Source: Rivularia sp963920925 (lineage in GTDB: Bacteria > Cyanobacteriota > Cyanobacteriia > Cyanobacteriales > Nostocaceae). Taken from it: 64,000 bases of DNA. The notes under the pieces are model-generated. The model saw only the letters and a program-made list of their open reading frames with translations, did not search any database and was not told the origin of the DNA. Each line of letters starts with the position of its first letter. The stretch's first letter is position 1. The stretch covers positions 62,001-126,000 of the forward strand of contig NZ_CAWUDI010000016.1 in assembly GCF_963920925.1 (NCBI RefSeq), written 5' to 3'. Positions 17,673 to 26,086 of this stretch are shown here, piece by piece. The translations under genes were made by a program, and so were the position numbers.

Positions 17673-20600
17673 ATGATTGTCCGCAATATTTTCAATCTCA
17701 AGTTTCCTCTATTCCCAACAATGTTTAAATCTAGTAGCGTTAGAAGAAAGCTTTCGTTTTTTCTAGTTTTTACTTTTACATTTTTATTTGTTCTTCAACT
17801 GTCTTTACCTTGGGTAAATGCTAAGGAAAAACCCAAGCCGGAGCCAAAAGACTGGCATATTAACGGAATTGTCGCTGCCTTAGACGATGCTTATCCAGAA
17901 GTTATAAAATTTGCTTTTGGAAAGTTAGGAGAAGAAGAATACAAACTCAAAAATATAAATCAGCGACAAGCTGAGAGGATAGCTAATAAAGCCATTAATC
18001 TATTGAACAATGAAAACATTAAATCAAATGCAGTTAAAGCATTAGTAAATTTAGGGGATGCTCCTAAAGCCTACGTTGAAAATATTGCTGCTATCGTCAG
18101 AGATGAAAAGGTTCATTTAACTGTTCGCGCTAATGCAGTAAGAGTATTAGGGAATTTAGGGGATGCTGCTAAACCTTACATTCAAGATATTCTTGCTATT
18201 ATCAAAAATGAAAACATTCATCCATATTTTCGCAGTAGTGCAGTAGAAGCATTAGGAAATTTAGGGGATGCTGCTAAACCCTACGTTGAAGATATTGCTG
18301 CTATCGTCAAAGATGAAAAAGTTGACTCAAATGTTCGCAGTAGTGCAGTAGAAGCATTAGGAAATTTAGGGGATGCTGCTAAGCCCTACGCTGAAGATAT
18401 TCTCGCTTTCTTCAAAGATGAAAAGGTTGATCTATTTGAATACCGTAGTGCAGTAGAAGCTTTAGGAAATTTAGGTCATCTAGTACAACCTCATGTTAAA
18501 GATATTGCAGCTTTACTTAAGAATGAAAAAAATAATTCAAGACTTCGCGAGAATGCAGCAGTAGTGTTAGGGAATTTAGGGGATGCTGGTAAGCCCTACG
18601 TTCAAGATATTCTCGCCTTCTTTAAAGATGACAAAGTTCACCCAGATGAACGCAGTGGTGCAGCTTATGCATTAAGAAATTTAGGGGATGCTGCTAAACC
18701 TTATGTCCAAGATATTGCTGCTATGGTCAAAGATGAAAAAGTTGACTCAAATCTTCGCGGTGGTGCAGCCTATGCATTAGGGAATTTAGGGGATGCTGCT
18801 AAACCCTACGTTAAAGATATTGCTGCTATCGTCAAAGATGAAAAGGTTAACTCATATGTTCGCGATAGCGCAGCCTATGCATTAGGGAATTTAGGGGATT
18901 CTGCCAAAACCTATGTTACAGATATTGTTGCTTTCCTCAAAGATGAAAACATTAATTCAGATGTTCGCAGTAGTGCAGCCTATGCATTAGGGAATTTAGG
19001 GGATACTGCTAAGCCCTACGTTCAAGATATTCTCGCTATCGTCAAAGATGAAAAGGTTGACTCAACTATTCGCCGTAGTGTAGTTAGCACATTAGCAAAA
19101 ATTGATCGGCTAAATTTAAATCAAGTTCTGTTGGTGTTAAACAACTTCTACTACCCAGGAGAACAAATTTTAAATAAATGGCGCTTCCAAACCTATTTCC
19201 TCGCTGGTGGAACTGAAGAAGTCAAAATTCTACTAAAATGGTTAGGACATTACGAAAACAAAAAAATCCCCACCAAACTCACCTACAAGGAAGCCAAAAA
19301 AACCTTACAACTCTTTGCTAAAATCTGGCAACCAAGCCAAGACTTAAGATTACGCAAAGACTTAGCTTATAGAATCGTTCAAGTTACCAAACTCGTTGAT
19401 TGGCAACCCCAAGACATCGTTTTACTGCAAACCCATTACAATAATCTCAAACAAGCTGGATACAACGAAGCCGATTCCATTGAGTCGGTAATCATTCAAC
19501 TCAAAGGTTGGAGGTGGTTTTTCAATTTCAGAAATATCATTTTAATTCACGCTGCTTTTTGGCTTTTACTCATCTTCGCTTACCCCAAATCTCCCCAAAT
19601 CCAAGCCATATTCTTCTGGAATCCTTGGGTAAGAAAAATTTTCGGGATGGGTTACGTCGGCTTTCTCCTCACCTGGGTTCCCTTCCTCCGTCGCAAACTA
19701 TTTCAACCATTCCAACCTTCTTTACTCGCAGATGCGAAATTAGATAATTTTGAGGAAAAATCCTACTTTTCATCATCAAGGGTTGTCAATAATCCCAATT
19801 CCAAACAAACCCTAACAATCACCGCAGCATTACCAAATATCAAAGGACAAACTGTGTTAATCGGGGATTCCGGCTTAGGAAAATCCATGTTTCTCCGACA
19901 TCTAGCAAAAACCTCTCAAACAACGGTAGTATATTTACCCGCTAGTAAATGCGAAAATGGTGTAATTGCAGCCATTCAAGCAAAATTACACGGACAAGCA
20001 CAAGATGAGCGATTTCTGAAAAATTTGATTTATTGCGGTGCGATTGATATTTGTATCGACGGATTAAATGAAATCACAGCAGATACGCGATCGCAAATTA
20101 AACAGTTTGTGGAAAGTTATTTCCGGGGTAACATCGTTATGACTACTCAACCATTGGAATGGGAACCCCCGACTACAGCGAAGATAATTTATTTAAAACC
20201 ATTAGAGCAACAACAAGTTGAAGAATTTTTAATTTCTCGTCAACTACAAAACGGTGAAGATGTTCCGCTAAAAGGTGCACAATACGAACAAGCTTGTCAA
20301 AAATATCTCAAACAAGCTTTTGATAATAAACACAAAACACCGGAAGAATTAACTGCTACAAAACGGGTAGTTTCCAACCCAATGGATTTAACTTTGATAG
20401 CTCAAATGCTATCGCAAGCTAAACAACCAGATTTATTCCGCTTGCAGGAACAGCAATATAATTTGATGGCTGCTGAATATAAACAAGAATGGGGACATTC
20501 ATTTCCGTTGAAAAAATTCTCGTCATCGGTATACGATATGCGACTCAATGACGGTACAACCTTGGATGCGGAAGAATATCACCAAGAATTACTTAGTTTA

Positions 20601-20942
20601 GAAGACGAAAAATATAAGATGGTTATCAGCCGTCAGTGGAAAAGTAAAAACGGCGAATCAATGAAGGAATGGTATTTTCGTCACGATAAAATTATGGATT
20701 TCTTCCTCGTACAAAACTTTATTGGCGATAGCGACGAAATCCAAGGAAGGTTAGAAAAACACATCGGCGACCCGCGTTTTCGCGGAGTTTATTTTTTATT
20801 AGCAAACTTACTCAAATCAGATGCAGCATTCCAATTAAGAGAAAGTTTAATTCAATATGCTGCCGATACCAACGACCATACAGTCAGCGATACCTTTGTG
20901 AAATTGTTGCGATCGAGAGTTCCCTCATATGTAGAGGCGTAA
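17673..20942 (+). CDS. membrane-associated HEAT-repeat / NACHT-like STAND NTPase
   Basis: A 1089-residue protein with an unusual order. Residues 1-50 are a basic leader plus a strongly hydrophobic segment ending LPWVNA, a plausible Sec signal or anchor. Residues about 120-475 are ten HEAT-type repeats of exactly 35 residues (consensus AxxALGNLGDAAKPYVxDIxA) and flanking degenerate ones. A helical linker leads to a hydrophobic span near 620-640 and a second weaker one near 656-674. A P-loop NTPase follows: Walker A GDSGLGKS at 731-738 and Walker B with the NACHT-like DGLNE at 796-800, then a helical C-terminal region with WYFRHDKIMDFFLVQNF, typical of NACHT proteins. Bacterial relatives act as signalling or antiphage switches; here the likely sensor is N-terminal and may face outside the cytoplasm. 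The cytosolic placement of the NTPase is inferred. The start could also be the ATG at 17721. Confidence 0.8.
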   Translation: MIVRNIFNLKFPLFPTMFKSSSVRRKLSFFLVFTFTFLFVLQLSLPWVNAKEKPKPEPKDWHINGIVAALDDAYPEVIKFAFGKLGEEEYKLKNINQRQAERIANKAINLLNNENIKSNAVKALVNLGDAPKAYVENIAAIVRDEKVHLTVRANAVRVLGNLGDAAKPYIQDILAIIKNENIHPYFRSSAVEALGNLGDAAKPYVEDIAAIVKDEKVDSNVRSSAVEALGNLGDAAKPYAEDILAFFKDEKVDLFEYRSAVEALGNLGHLVQPHVKDIAALLKNEKNNSRLRENAAVVLGNLGDAGKPYVQDILAFFKDDKVHPDERSGAAYALRNLGDAAKPYVQDIAAMVKDEKVDSNLRGGAAYALGNLGDAAKPYVKDIAAIVKDEKVNSYVRDSAAYALGNLGDSAKTYVTDIVAFLKDENINSDVRSSAAYALGNLGDTAKPYVQDILAIVKDEKVDSTIRRSVVSTLAKIDRLNLNQVLLVLNNFYYPGEQILNKWRFQTYFLAGGTEEVKILLKWLGHYENKKIPTKLTYKEAKKTLQLFAKIWQPSQDLRLRKDLAYRIVQVTKLVDWQPQDIVLLQTHYNNLKQAGYNEADSIESVIIQLKGWRWFFNFRNIILIHAAFWLLLIFAYPKSPQIQAIFFWNPWVRKIFGMGYVGFLLTWVPFLRRKLFQPFQPSLLADAKLDNFEEKSYFSSSRVVNNPNSKQTLTITAALPNIKGQTVLIGDSGLGKSMFLRHLAKTSQTTVVYLPASKCENGVIAAIQAKLHGQAQDERFLKNLIYCGAIDICIDGLNEITADTRSQIKQFVESYFRGNIVMTTQPLEWEPPTTAKIIYLKPLEQQQVEEFLISRQLQNGEDVPLKGAQYEQACQKYLKQAFDNKHKTPEELTATKRVVSNPMDLTLIAQMLSQAKQPDLFRLQEQQYNLMAAEYKQEWGHSFPLKKFSSSVYDMRLNDGTTLDAEEYHQELLSLEDEKYKMVISRQWKSKNGESMKEWYFRHDKIMDFFLVQNFIGDSDEIQGRLEKHIGDPRFRGVYFLLANLLKSDAAFQLRESLIQYAADTNDHTVSDTFVKLLRSRVPSYVEA

Positions 20943-21211
20943 TAAGTACCTACGCAAAATTAATTGTGTATTGTCATTGCGAGGAACGAAGCAATCGCAC
21001 TTCCTTGAAGTTTTCAGAATGTAAAATTAATTTTGCACGACTACTTATATTACTTCTTGAACCTCACCCCGCCCTAACGGGCACCCCTCTCCTTATCAAG
21101 GAGAGGGGAAGGGAGTAAGTTCAGTATGATAATAGTGCGTTAGAAACCGCTCTCGTTTCACCCCTCTCCTGGTGGAAGTAGAGGGGAAGGGGGTGAGGTT
21201 TCTAACTAATT
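20943..21211. repeat. two inverted palindromic repeat copies and a degenerate spacer
   Basis: Family A copies at 21061-21115 and 21157-21201 (CTCTCCTTATCAAGGAGAG core in the first) lie between the STAND gene and a broken transport gene. The segment 20970-21050 carries TTGTCATTGCGAGGAACGAAG, another dispersed unit; a related GTCATTGCGACGAGG occurs near 4538. Confidence 0.6.
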
Positions 21212-21517
21212 TTAATTAACTCTTTGCCACAATCTTTGAATTTCTCCAATACTTTTCTGATTTGGTGCAGGTAATGTTTTCGCTGATGGATTAATTTGTG
21301 AGCCGGGAATGTTTTGACTCCAAGGGCTGTTAGGAACAGATTTTAAGTTAATATTATTATTTGTAGGTCGAAAACCGTATTTTACAAAGACTTTTTGTTG
21401 TTCTGGTTGAGTTAGGAAATTAACAAATTTTTTCGCAGCTTTTGCGGTTCCACTATCAACGTTTTGACGCACAATTGCAGCGGTTGCAACTGTTTCAACA
21501 GTTTCTGCAAATTGTGG
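21212..21517 (-). pseudogene. C-terminal fragment of an ABC-transporter solute-binding protein
   Basis: The minus-strand frame between a TAA at 21518-21520 and the terminal stop encodes about 100 residues: an initial FAETVETVATAAIVRQNVDS, then FVNFLTQPEQQKVFVKYGFR and a Pro/Asn-rich tail ending IGEIQRLWQRVN. This is the final lobe helix and tail of a family of periplasmic solute-binding proteins (sulfate/molybdate-type, ModA/SbpA fold) common in cyanobacteria, which are normally near 350 residues. Everything upstream is missing; no signal peptide or ligand-binding lobe exists in the adjacent DNA. A GTG at 21472 could start an 86-residue product, but this is a remnant, not a functional gene. 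Confidence 0.65.
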
Positions 21518-21922
21518 TTAAAAATGACATATTCATTGCTTTAACGCTCTCGGGATGCGATAAAACAGATTTTTAAGCATTCCGTATACTACTTAATCAG
21601 TCTGCCACTGCCCGCTTTATGAAAAAATCCCGTTTACTAAAAGACTAATTTTTAGCCCTAACCACAGATTTACCCTTTTTTTTAACAAGATTTAATTTTT
21701 GTACAAAAAGTATTCAGATTTTTAACTATGCTTTGATGCAAATTACTGAAATCAATTTATTTTGAAATGATATTAAAAACCGAATTTAATTTTTTTCCAA
21801 CAAAAGTAAAAATAACTACTATATTTTTCGTAAAAACACTTGGAATATCTTGATATATAAAAAGAGGATGACTTTTGAAAATAAATCCTTCTGCCATATA
21901 TAGTTTATAAATAATTAGGAAA
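21518..21922. other. AT-rich spacer, nothing recognised
   Basis: About 400 bases of AT-rich DNA between the broken solute-binding gene and the WHxH gene. No RNA gene, repeat array or ORF with a start signal is seen. It may contain the promoter of the gene at 21923. Confidence 0.5.
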
Positions 21923-22399
21923 ATGAAGATTGTCGCATTTTGGGATAAGTTGAATAAATTAAGTCTAGAAACGGTTGCATATAAACTTATGTCTTCTAAA
22001 GGATGGACTCTTGAAAAAACGCAAGTGGCAATTAATCGCTACAAATTATTCTTATATCTCAAATCGGTTTATCCTGCTACGCCATTGGTTCCTACCTCAG
22101 AAATTGATGCAGTTTGGCACGCTCATATTCAGGTAAATTTACATCAATATATTCATGACACTAATTACTTATTTGGTTACACTTTAAATCATCTTTCCGC
22201 TGTCAATGAAACTGAAGAAATGCGTCAATTTTACGGAGAAGCTTCTAACAAAACCACAGCTTTGTTTGAAAATATATTCGGAGCCGGAGTTTTGGAATAT
22301 ACATCTATTCAGACTGCTGCTTGTGCCGATTTACCGATTGTTCCTAATGCTTATAGACAATTATCAATTATCAATGAACCAATGATAACTGATAACTGA
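21923..22399 (+). CDS. glycine-rich-domain-protein-like (GRDP/DUF1399-type) WHxH protein
   Basis: A 158-residue soluble protein. Its core IDAVWHAHIQ (Trp65, His66, His68) followed by HQYIHDTNYLFGYTLNH matches the conserved module of the plant glycine-rich domain proteins and their bacterial relatives, where the sequence D-x-W-H-x-H-I precedes a Y-x-x-D and FG...H pattern. The function of this module is unknown; the His cluster suggests metal binding. The last dozen residues (LSIINEPMITDN) are encoded by the short tandem repeat TCAATTATC/ATAACTGATAACTG, so the natural C-terminus has been replaced or extended by repeat DNA. It is convergent with the NB-ARC gene, with only eight bases between the two stops. 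Confidence 0.6.
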   Translation: MKIVAFWDKLNKLSLETVAYKLMSSKGWTLEKTQVAINRYKLFLYLKSVYPATPLVPTSEIDAVWHAHIQVNLHQYIHDTNYLFGYTLNHLSAVNETEEMRQFYGEASNKTTALFENIFGAGVLEYTSIQTAACADLPIVPNAYRQLSIINEPMITDN

Positions 22400-22407
22400 T
22401 AATTGTT

Positions 22408-24696
22408 TTAATTCGCCAGTAAATCATACATTTCTTGGGCTTCTGCACTCATTTTTAAACTATCGAAGCTTTCCGCTGCTTCTTTTGCTAAACGGTGGGC
22501 AAGAAAACCATTTCCACAAGCTTTTTCAAGTTTAGCGAATGTTGCTTTATGAAAAGCAATTACCCGTTTATCTTTGTGCCTTTGTGCCATTGGCAAGCTA
22601 AATTCTAATAGTTTTCGGCAAGTGGGAAAATCACCGTTTAACAGCGCAATATCTGCCAACCAATTATTAATTGCTGCGGTTGCTTTTTGCCATTCTATTT
22701 TTTGTGCTTCGATTAAAGCTTGCTCAAAAGTTAATTGTGCTTGGCTTAAATCCCCTTCCCGATAAAATATCTGTCCTTGATAATATAAATTCTGAACTTG
22801 CTGTTCCTGATATTCAGATGAATCGAGGTTAGCTTGTTCCAAAAGCTGTTGTTTTAGCGTCAACCATTCTTGTGCTTGCTGCAACTGTGAAAGATGAACG
22901 TGCAAAATTACCATGTTTGCAGCCAACTCTAACTGAAAATTTAAAGTGTGATGCTGCCGTAATTCCCATGCTTCTTGCAATAATATTTGTGCTTCTTGCA
23001 ACTGTTTTACCTGCCGCATTCTGACCAAAATCCAAGCGCGATCGCACATCGAATCTAATGCTGTAACCCAATCCCCTGCTCGCTTTGCAGCTTCAATCAA
23101 CCAGGCATTCCATTCTAAACGCTCATCCCAATATCCACGGATATGAACGTAACCTTTTATCCGCGACCACAAAGTTTTTACGTCAGAATATCTATTTTCA
23201 GAAATACACCATTCTAATACTGCTTGCAGATTTTCCCATTCAACTTCTAAATTTTCATAGCTTAAATGCCATTCGTTCCAATCTTTATCTTCAAATGATT
23301 CGGAAAATTTAAGATACCAATTTACCCAACGCTGGCGTAATTCCTGCGCGAATTGTGGATTTGTATATAATTCTGCCCAAGCATATTCGCGAGTCAAGGC
23401 TGCTAAACAATAACGTTCCTGTTGTCGATAAATCAAGGAAAGTTGTTGCAACTTTACTAATCCTTGAGATATGACAATTGGATCTGGTTTATCGAAAGCT
23501 ACGCTGGTAATGGTTTCCCTAGTAACTGAACCGATGAAAAGAGTTAGAGCTATTAATAAATAATAAGGTGGCGAGTCTCTCAAAGGATTTATTGAAGTAG
23601 TAAAGCAAAAACGAGCAATATCACCTTGAGGATTTTTAATTAATATCAGTACGTCTTCGAGTAAATAACCAGCAGCCATCTGTCCGATAGCATAAATCAT
23701 TGCTGCCGGTACTCCGCTTACTGCTTCGTAAATTTGCTGCGATTCTGCATTGGTTAAATTAACGTTTTTCTCTTTGGCTTCGTGTTGAATCAGCCGTAAA
23801 CTATGTTCTTTGGGCAAACTATTAAGACGTATCGGTACGAATAATGTTTGTTCGCGGGTAGTAAGAATTACTTTAACCGTTGGTGGCAAGTCGTAAAGAA
23901 AGGAAAGAACTTCTTGTTTGTCTTCAATGGTTTCTAAGTTATCAACAATCAATAAAGTTTTAATTTGTGAAAGTTTATGACGAATAACTGCAATTTGCTC
24001 TTGCAAAGGTAAATTATTTATTTCGGAAAACTCAAAAATCCGAGCGATTTCTCGGCATATATCGCGTAAAGTACGCTGATAAATCAATCTCGGTAAAAGT
24101 CCAATCGAGGTAAGATGATTTTGCTTGGCAGATGTAAAGATTATGGCTTCAAAAGCAGGCGAATTAGAAATAAAACAGCGGTAGGCAACTTCAACTACTA
24201 TTGTAGTTTTACCTACCCCACCAATTCCGTCAACGCTAATTAAATGAGCGGAATGCCTGTAATCCAAGAGTTCCATCAATCGGGCTACTTCGCGATCGCG
24301 TCCAATAAAAGTACTATATTCCCGTGCGGGTAAGTTTTGCACGATTGAACGTTTTCGGCTCTCTACTGAAGTAGAATCAGTAATTTCTATTTGCTGATTA
24401 TTTACTGACAACTGTTCGGAGTTGTTTTCCGGTGACAGCTTGACTTTGCGTTGTTCCCATTCGTTGCTTAAGTAAATCCTGAGTCGATTTTCTTTACCTC
24501 TGCTACTACCGCTAACATTGAACTTCTTATAAACTTGGCCCATCCTTTTGAGGCAAGCATCAGCAGAAGTACCCAATTCCGAGGCTATTTCTTCGTAGCT
24601 CTTACCTTTCCCCATTCGCAGTAAAAAAACTTCCTCTTGATCGCGAGAAAGTTCTTGATTATGCGCCATTTCAGTCAAAAAATCGGTTGGGAACAT
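22408..24696 (-). CDS. NB-ARC STAND NTPase with N-terminal HTH and C-terminal TPR-like region
   Basis: A 762-residue signalling NTPase. Residues 10-80 form a sigma-region-4/LuxR-like helix-turn-helix (LSRDQEEVFLLRMGKGKSYE then IASELGTSADACLKRMGQVY), an N-terminal module common on cyanobacterial STAND proteins. A linker with SEQLSVNNQQ, resembling translated short repeat DNA, follows. The NB-ARC domain carries the P-loop GIGGVGKTT at 157-165, the Walker B segment TLLIVDNLE with Asp252, and an RNBS-B-like TTREQ near 279. From about residue 470 the chain is all-helical with TPR-like pairs, the presumed ligand-sensing arm. These proteins are thought to act as nucleotide-gated switches, including in antiphage roles; no effector enzyme is fused or adjacent. 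A tandem duplication lies just upstream of the start. No Shine-Dalgarno is seen. Confidence 0.85.
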   Translation of the reverse strand: MFPTDFLTEMAHNQELSRDQEEVFLLRMGKGKSYEEIASELGTSADACLKRMGQVYKKFNVSGSSRGKENRLRIYLSNEWEQRKVKLSPENNSEQLSVNNQQIEITDSTSVESRKRSIVQNLPAREYSTFIGRDREVARLMELLDYRHSAHLISVDGIGGVGKTTIVVEVAYRCFISNSPAFEAIIFTSAKQNHLTSIGLLPRLIYQRTLRDICREIARIFEFSEINNLPLQEQIAVIRHKLSQIKTLLIVDNLETIEDKQEVLSFLYDLPPTVKVILTTREQTLFVPIRLNSLPKEHSLRLIQHEAKEKNVNLTNAESQQIYEAVSGVPAAMIYAIGQMAAGYLLEDVLILIKNPQGDIARFCFTTSINPLRDSPPYYLLIALTLFIGSVTRETITSVAFDKPDPIVISQGLVKLQQLSLIYRQQERYCLAALTREYAWAELYTNPQFAQELRQRWVNWYLKFSESFEDKDWNEWHLSYENLEVEWENLQAVLEWCISENRYSDVKTLWSRIKGYVHIRGYWDERLEWNAWLIEAAKRAGDWVTALDSMCDRAWILVRMRQVKQLQEAQILLQEAWELRQHHTLNFQLELAANMVILHVHLSQLQQAQEWLTLKQQLLEQANLDSSEYQEQQVQNLYYQGQIFYREGDLSQAQLTFEQALIEAQKIEWQKATAAINNWLADIALLNGDFPTCRKLLEFSLPMAQRHKDKRVIAFHKATFAKLEKACGNGFLAHRLAKEAAESFDSLKMSAEAQEMYDLLAN

Positions 24697-25173
24697 TTTG
24701 CAAAAAATTGTTTTGGCTTAATATATTCTACCTTTTTATTTAGAGTTTACACGTAAATCGGAGTAATTCGGAGTTTAAAGAAATAGTGAAGGTTCTATAT
24801 AATACATTGTAAATCGGTGTTTAAAGAAACAGTGAAGGTTCTATGTAATACATTGGCATGATATTTTTTTAGGTTAGGATGCAAATGAGCAGACTACTTA
24901 GATAAGAATTAACTTATGGTAATTCTTCTCAAAAACCTATTGTTTGAATTAATAGCTTTCAACTAAAGATGCGTAATTGCTTGACTATTCTGCAATTAAG
25001 TACACAACTAATTGAATGCTATATAGCCATAAGGAATTTGGCTATAAGTTATTTTCCATACCGACACCAGAAAAATTACTGAGTTAATATTCTAAACACT
25101 CAAAGTAAAAAAGCTGTCTTTTGAAATCCGAATAAATTCTGGTTGTAGCTAAAAATTATACTTAGGCAATAAT
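24697..25173. other. divergent intergenic region between STAND gene and outer-membrane gene
   Basis: About 475 bases separating two divergently oriented genes, so it should hold both promoters. It includes the tandem duplication at 24753-24855. The remainder is AT-rich. There is no recognisable regulator box, and no ORF with a start signal. Confidence 0.5.
24753..24855. repeat. tandem duplication upstream of the STAND gene
   Basis: Two adjacent units share GTAAATCGG, then TTTAAAGAAA(T/C)AGTGAAGG and TTCTAT(A/G)TAATACATT. The first (24753-24808) is 56 bases; the second (24809-24855) is 47 bases and lacks an internal AGTAATTC stretch. They lie 57 bases upstream of the start codon of the minus-strand NB-ARC gene. 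Confidence 0.75.
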
Positions 25174-25650
25174 ATGAAACAGTTTCTCAAGTCTGCTGCA
25201 AAAGTTTCTGCTGTGTCGGCAATTGCTTGTGGTTTGGCTTTCGTATCTACATTGTCTGCAAGCGCTCAAACTAAAAAAGGTTTGGAAGGAAGTTACGTTG
25301 GTGGTAGTTTCCAAACTGGAAGTGGACAAACTAACTTTGAAGTTTACGGACGATATGATGTTCGTCAGTTACCTATCTCCGTGCGAGGTAGTGTGAATGT
25401 AGCAGATTTTTCTGGTGAGACTTTTACTCAATTCGCGCCATCAGTTACCTACGATTTACCTATCAGTGAAAAGGCAAATGCTTACGCTGGTGGTGGTTTA
25501 GCTTTCGGTGAAGGTGATTCTACTGCGTTTCTTAGAGGTGGCGCAGAAACAGAACTTGCTACAAATGTAGTAGTTTTCGGAGATTTAATCGTTCCTTTAG
25601 ATGATGATGTCGATCCAGGTTTCGCTGTTGGGCTTGGCTATCGTTTTTAA
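25174..25650 (+). CDS. small secreted outer-membrane beta-barrel-like protein
   Basis: A 158-residue protein with a clear Sec signal peptide (basic start MKQFLKSAAK, hydrophobic core, cleavage after LSASA near residue 31). The mature chain is an alternating-strand barrel-like sequence rich in Gly and aromatic residues (GSYVGGSFQTGSGQTNFEVY, APSVTYDLPI, YAGGGLAFG). It ends with VGLGYRF, a terminal aromatic residue typical of outer-membrane beta-barrels. It is smaller than OmpA-type barrels and would have about eight strands. It may be a porin-like or stress-exposed surface protein; substrate unknown. A strong intrinsic terminator follows. Confidence 0.7.
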   Translation: MKQFLKSAAKVSAVSAIACGLAFVSTLSASAQTKKGLEGSYVGGSFQTGSGQTNFEVYGRYDVRQLPISVRGSVNVADFSGETFTQFAPSVTYDLPISEKANAYAGGGLAFGEGDSTAFLRGGAETELATNVVVFGDLIVPLDDDVDPGFAVGLGYRF

Positions 25651-25703
25651 GTATTTAAGCATTTGTTAGCTTGTTCGATCAAAAAGAATAAAGCATAAAT
25701 TAC

Positions 25704-25741
25704 CACGCGGGGGAAAGTTCAAACTTTTACCCGCGTTTTTG
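25704..25741 (+). terminator. intrinsic terminator of the outer-membrane protein gene
   Basis: The arms CGCGGGGGAAAG and CTTTTACCCGCG pair almost fully around a TTCAAA loop and are followed by TTTTTG. It ends the transcript 50 bases past the stop codon. Confidence 0.85.
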
Positions 25742-26086
25742 AGTATTTATGGTTAAGGAGTTTTTCGGAGCTTTACTGAATTTTGATGTAAAATGTTTCA
25801 TATATAGCTATATACAGCAAAAATACGGAGTAATATTGTAAAATAAGCAGAGCTTAAACGAGGAATGAGAAAAGTAACATAGTATCGGGGGATAATTTAG
25901 GCAACATATGTTGGAGTTTAGGAGTTCAGTTGATTAATGAAGTACCTTAAAATCTAAAAAAAAGAGTGCTTCAGCGACGTTGCGGAATTCTAGACTCAGG
26001 GTTTTTCTCAATTGTTACTACTAATTAAATCTAGATAAGTATTCAAATGCCTATCTAGTACAAAACTTCAGCAGACAAACTATATT
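25742..26086. other. spacer before the response-regulator-like gene
   Basis: About 345 AT-rich bases without an ORF or recognised element. No array, RNA or clear repeat is visible. It presumably contains the promoter of the gene at 26087. Confidence 0.45.
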
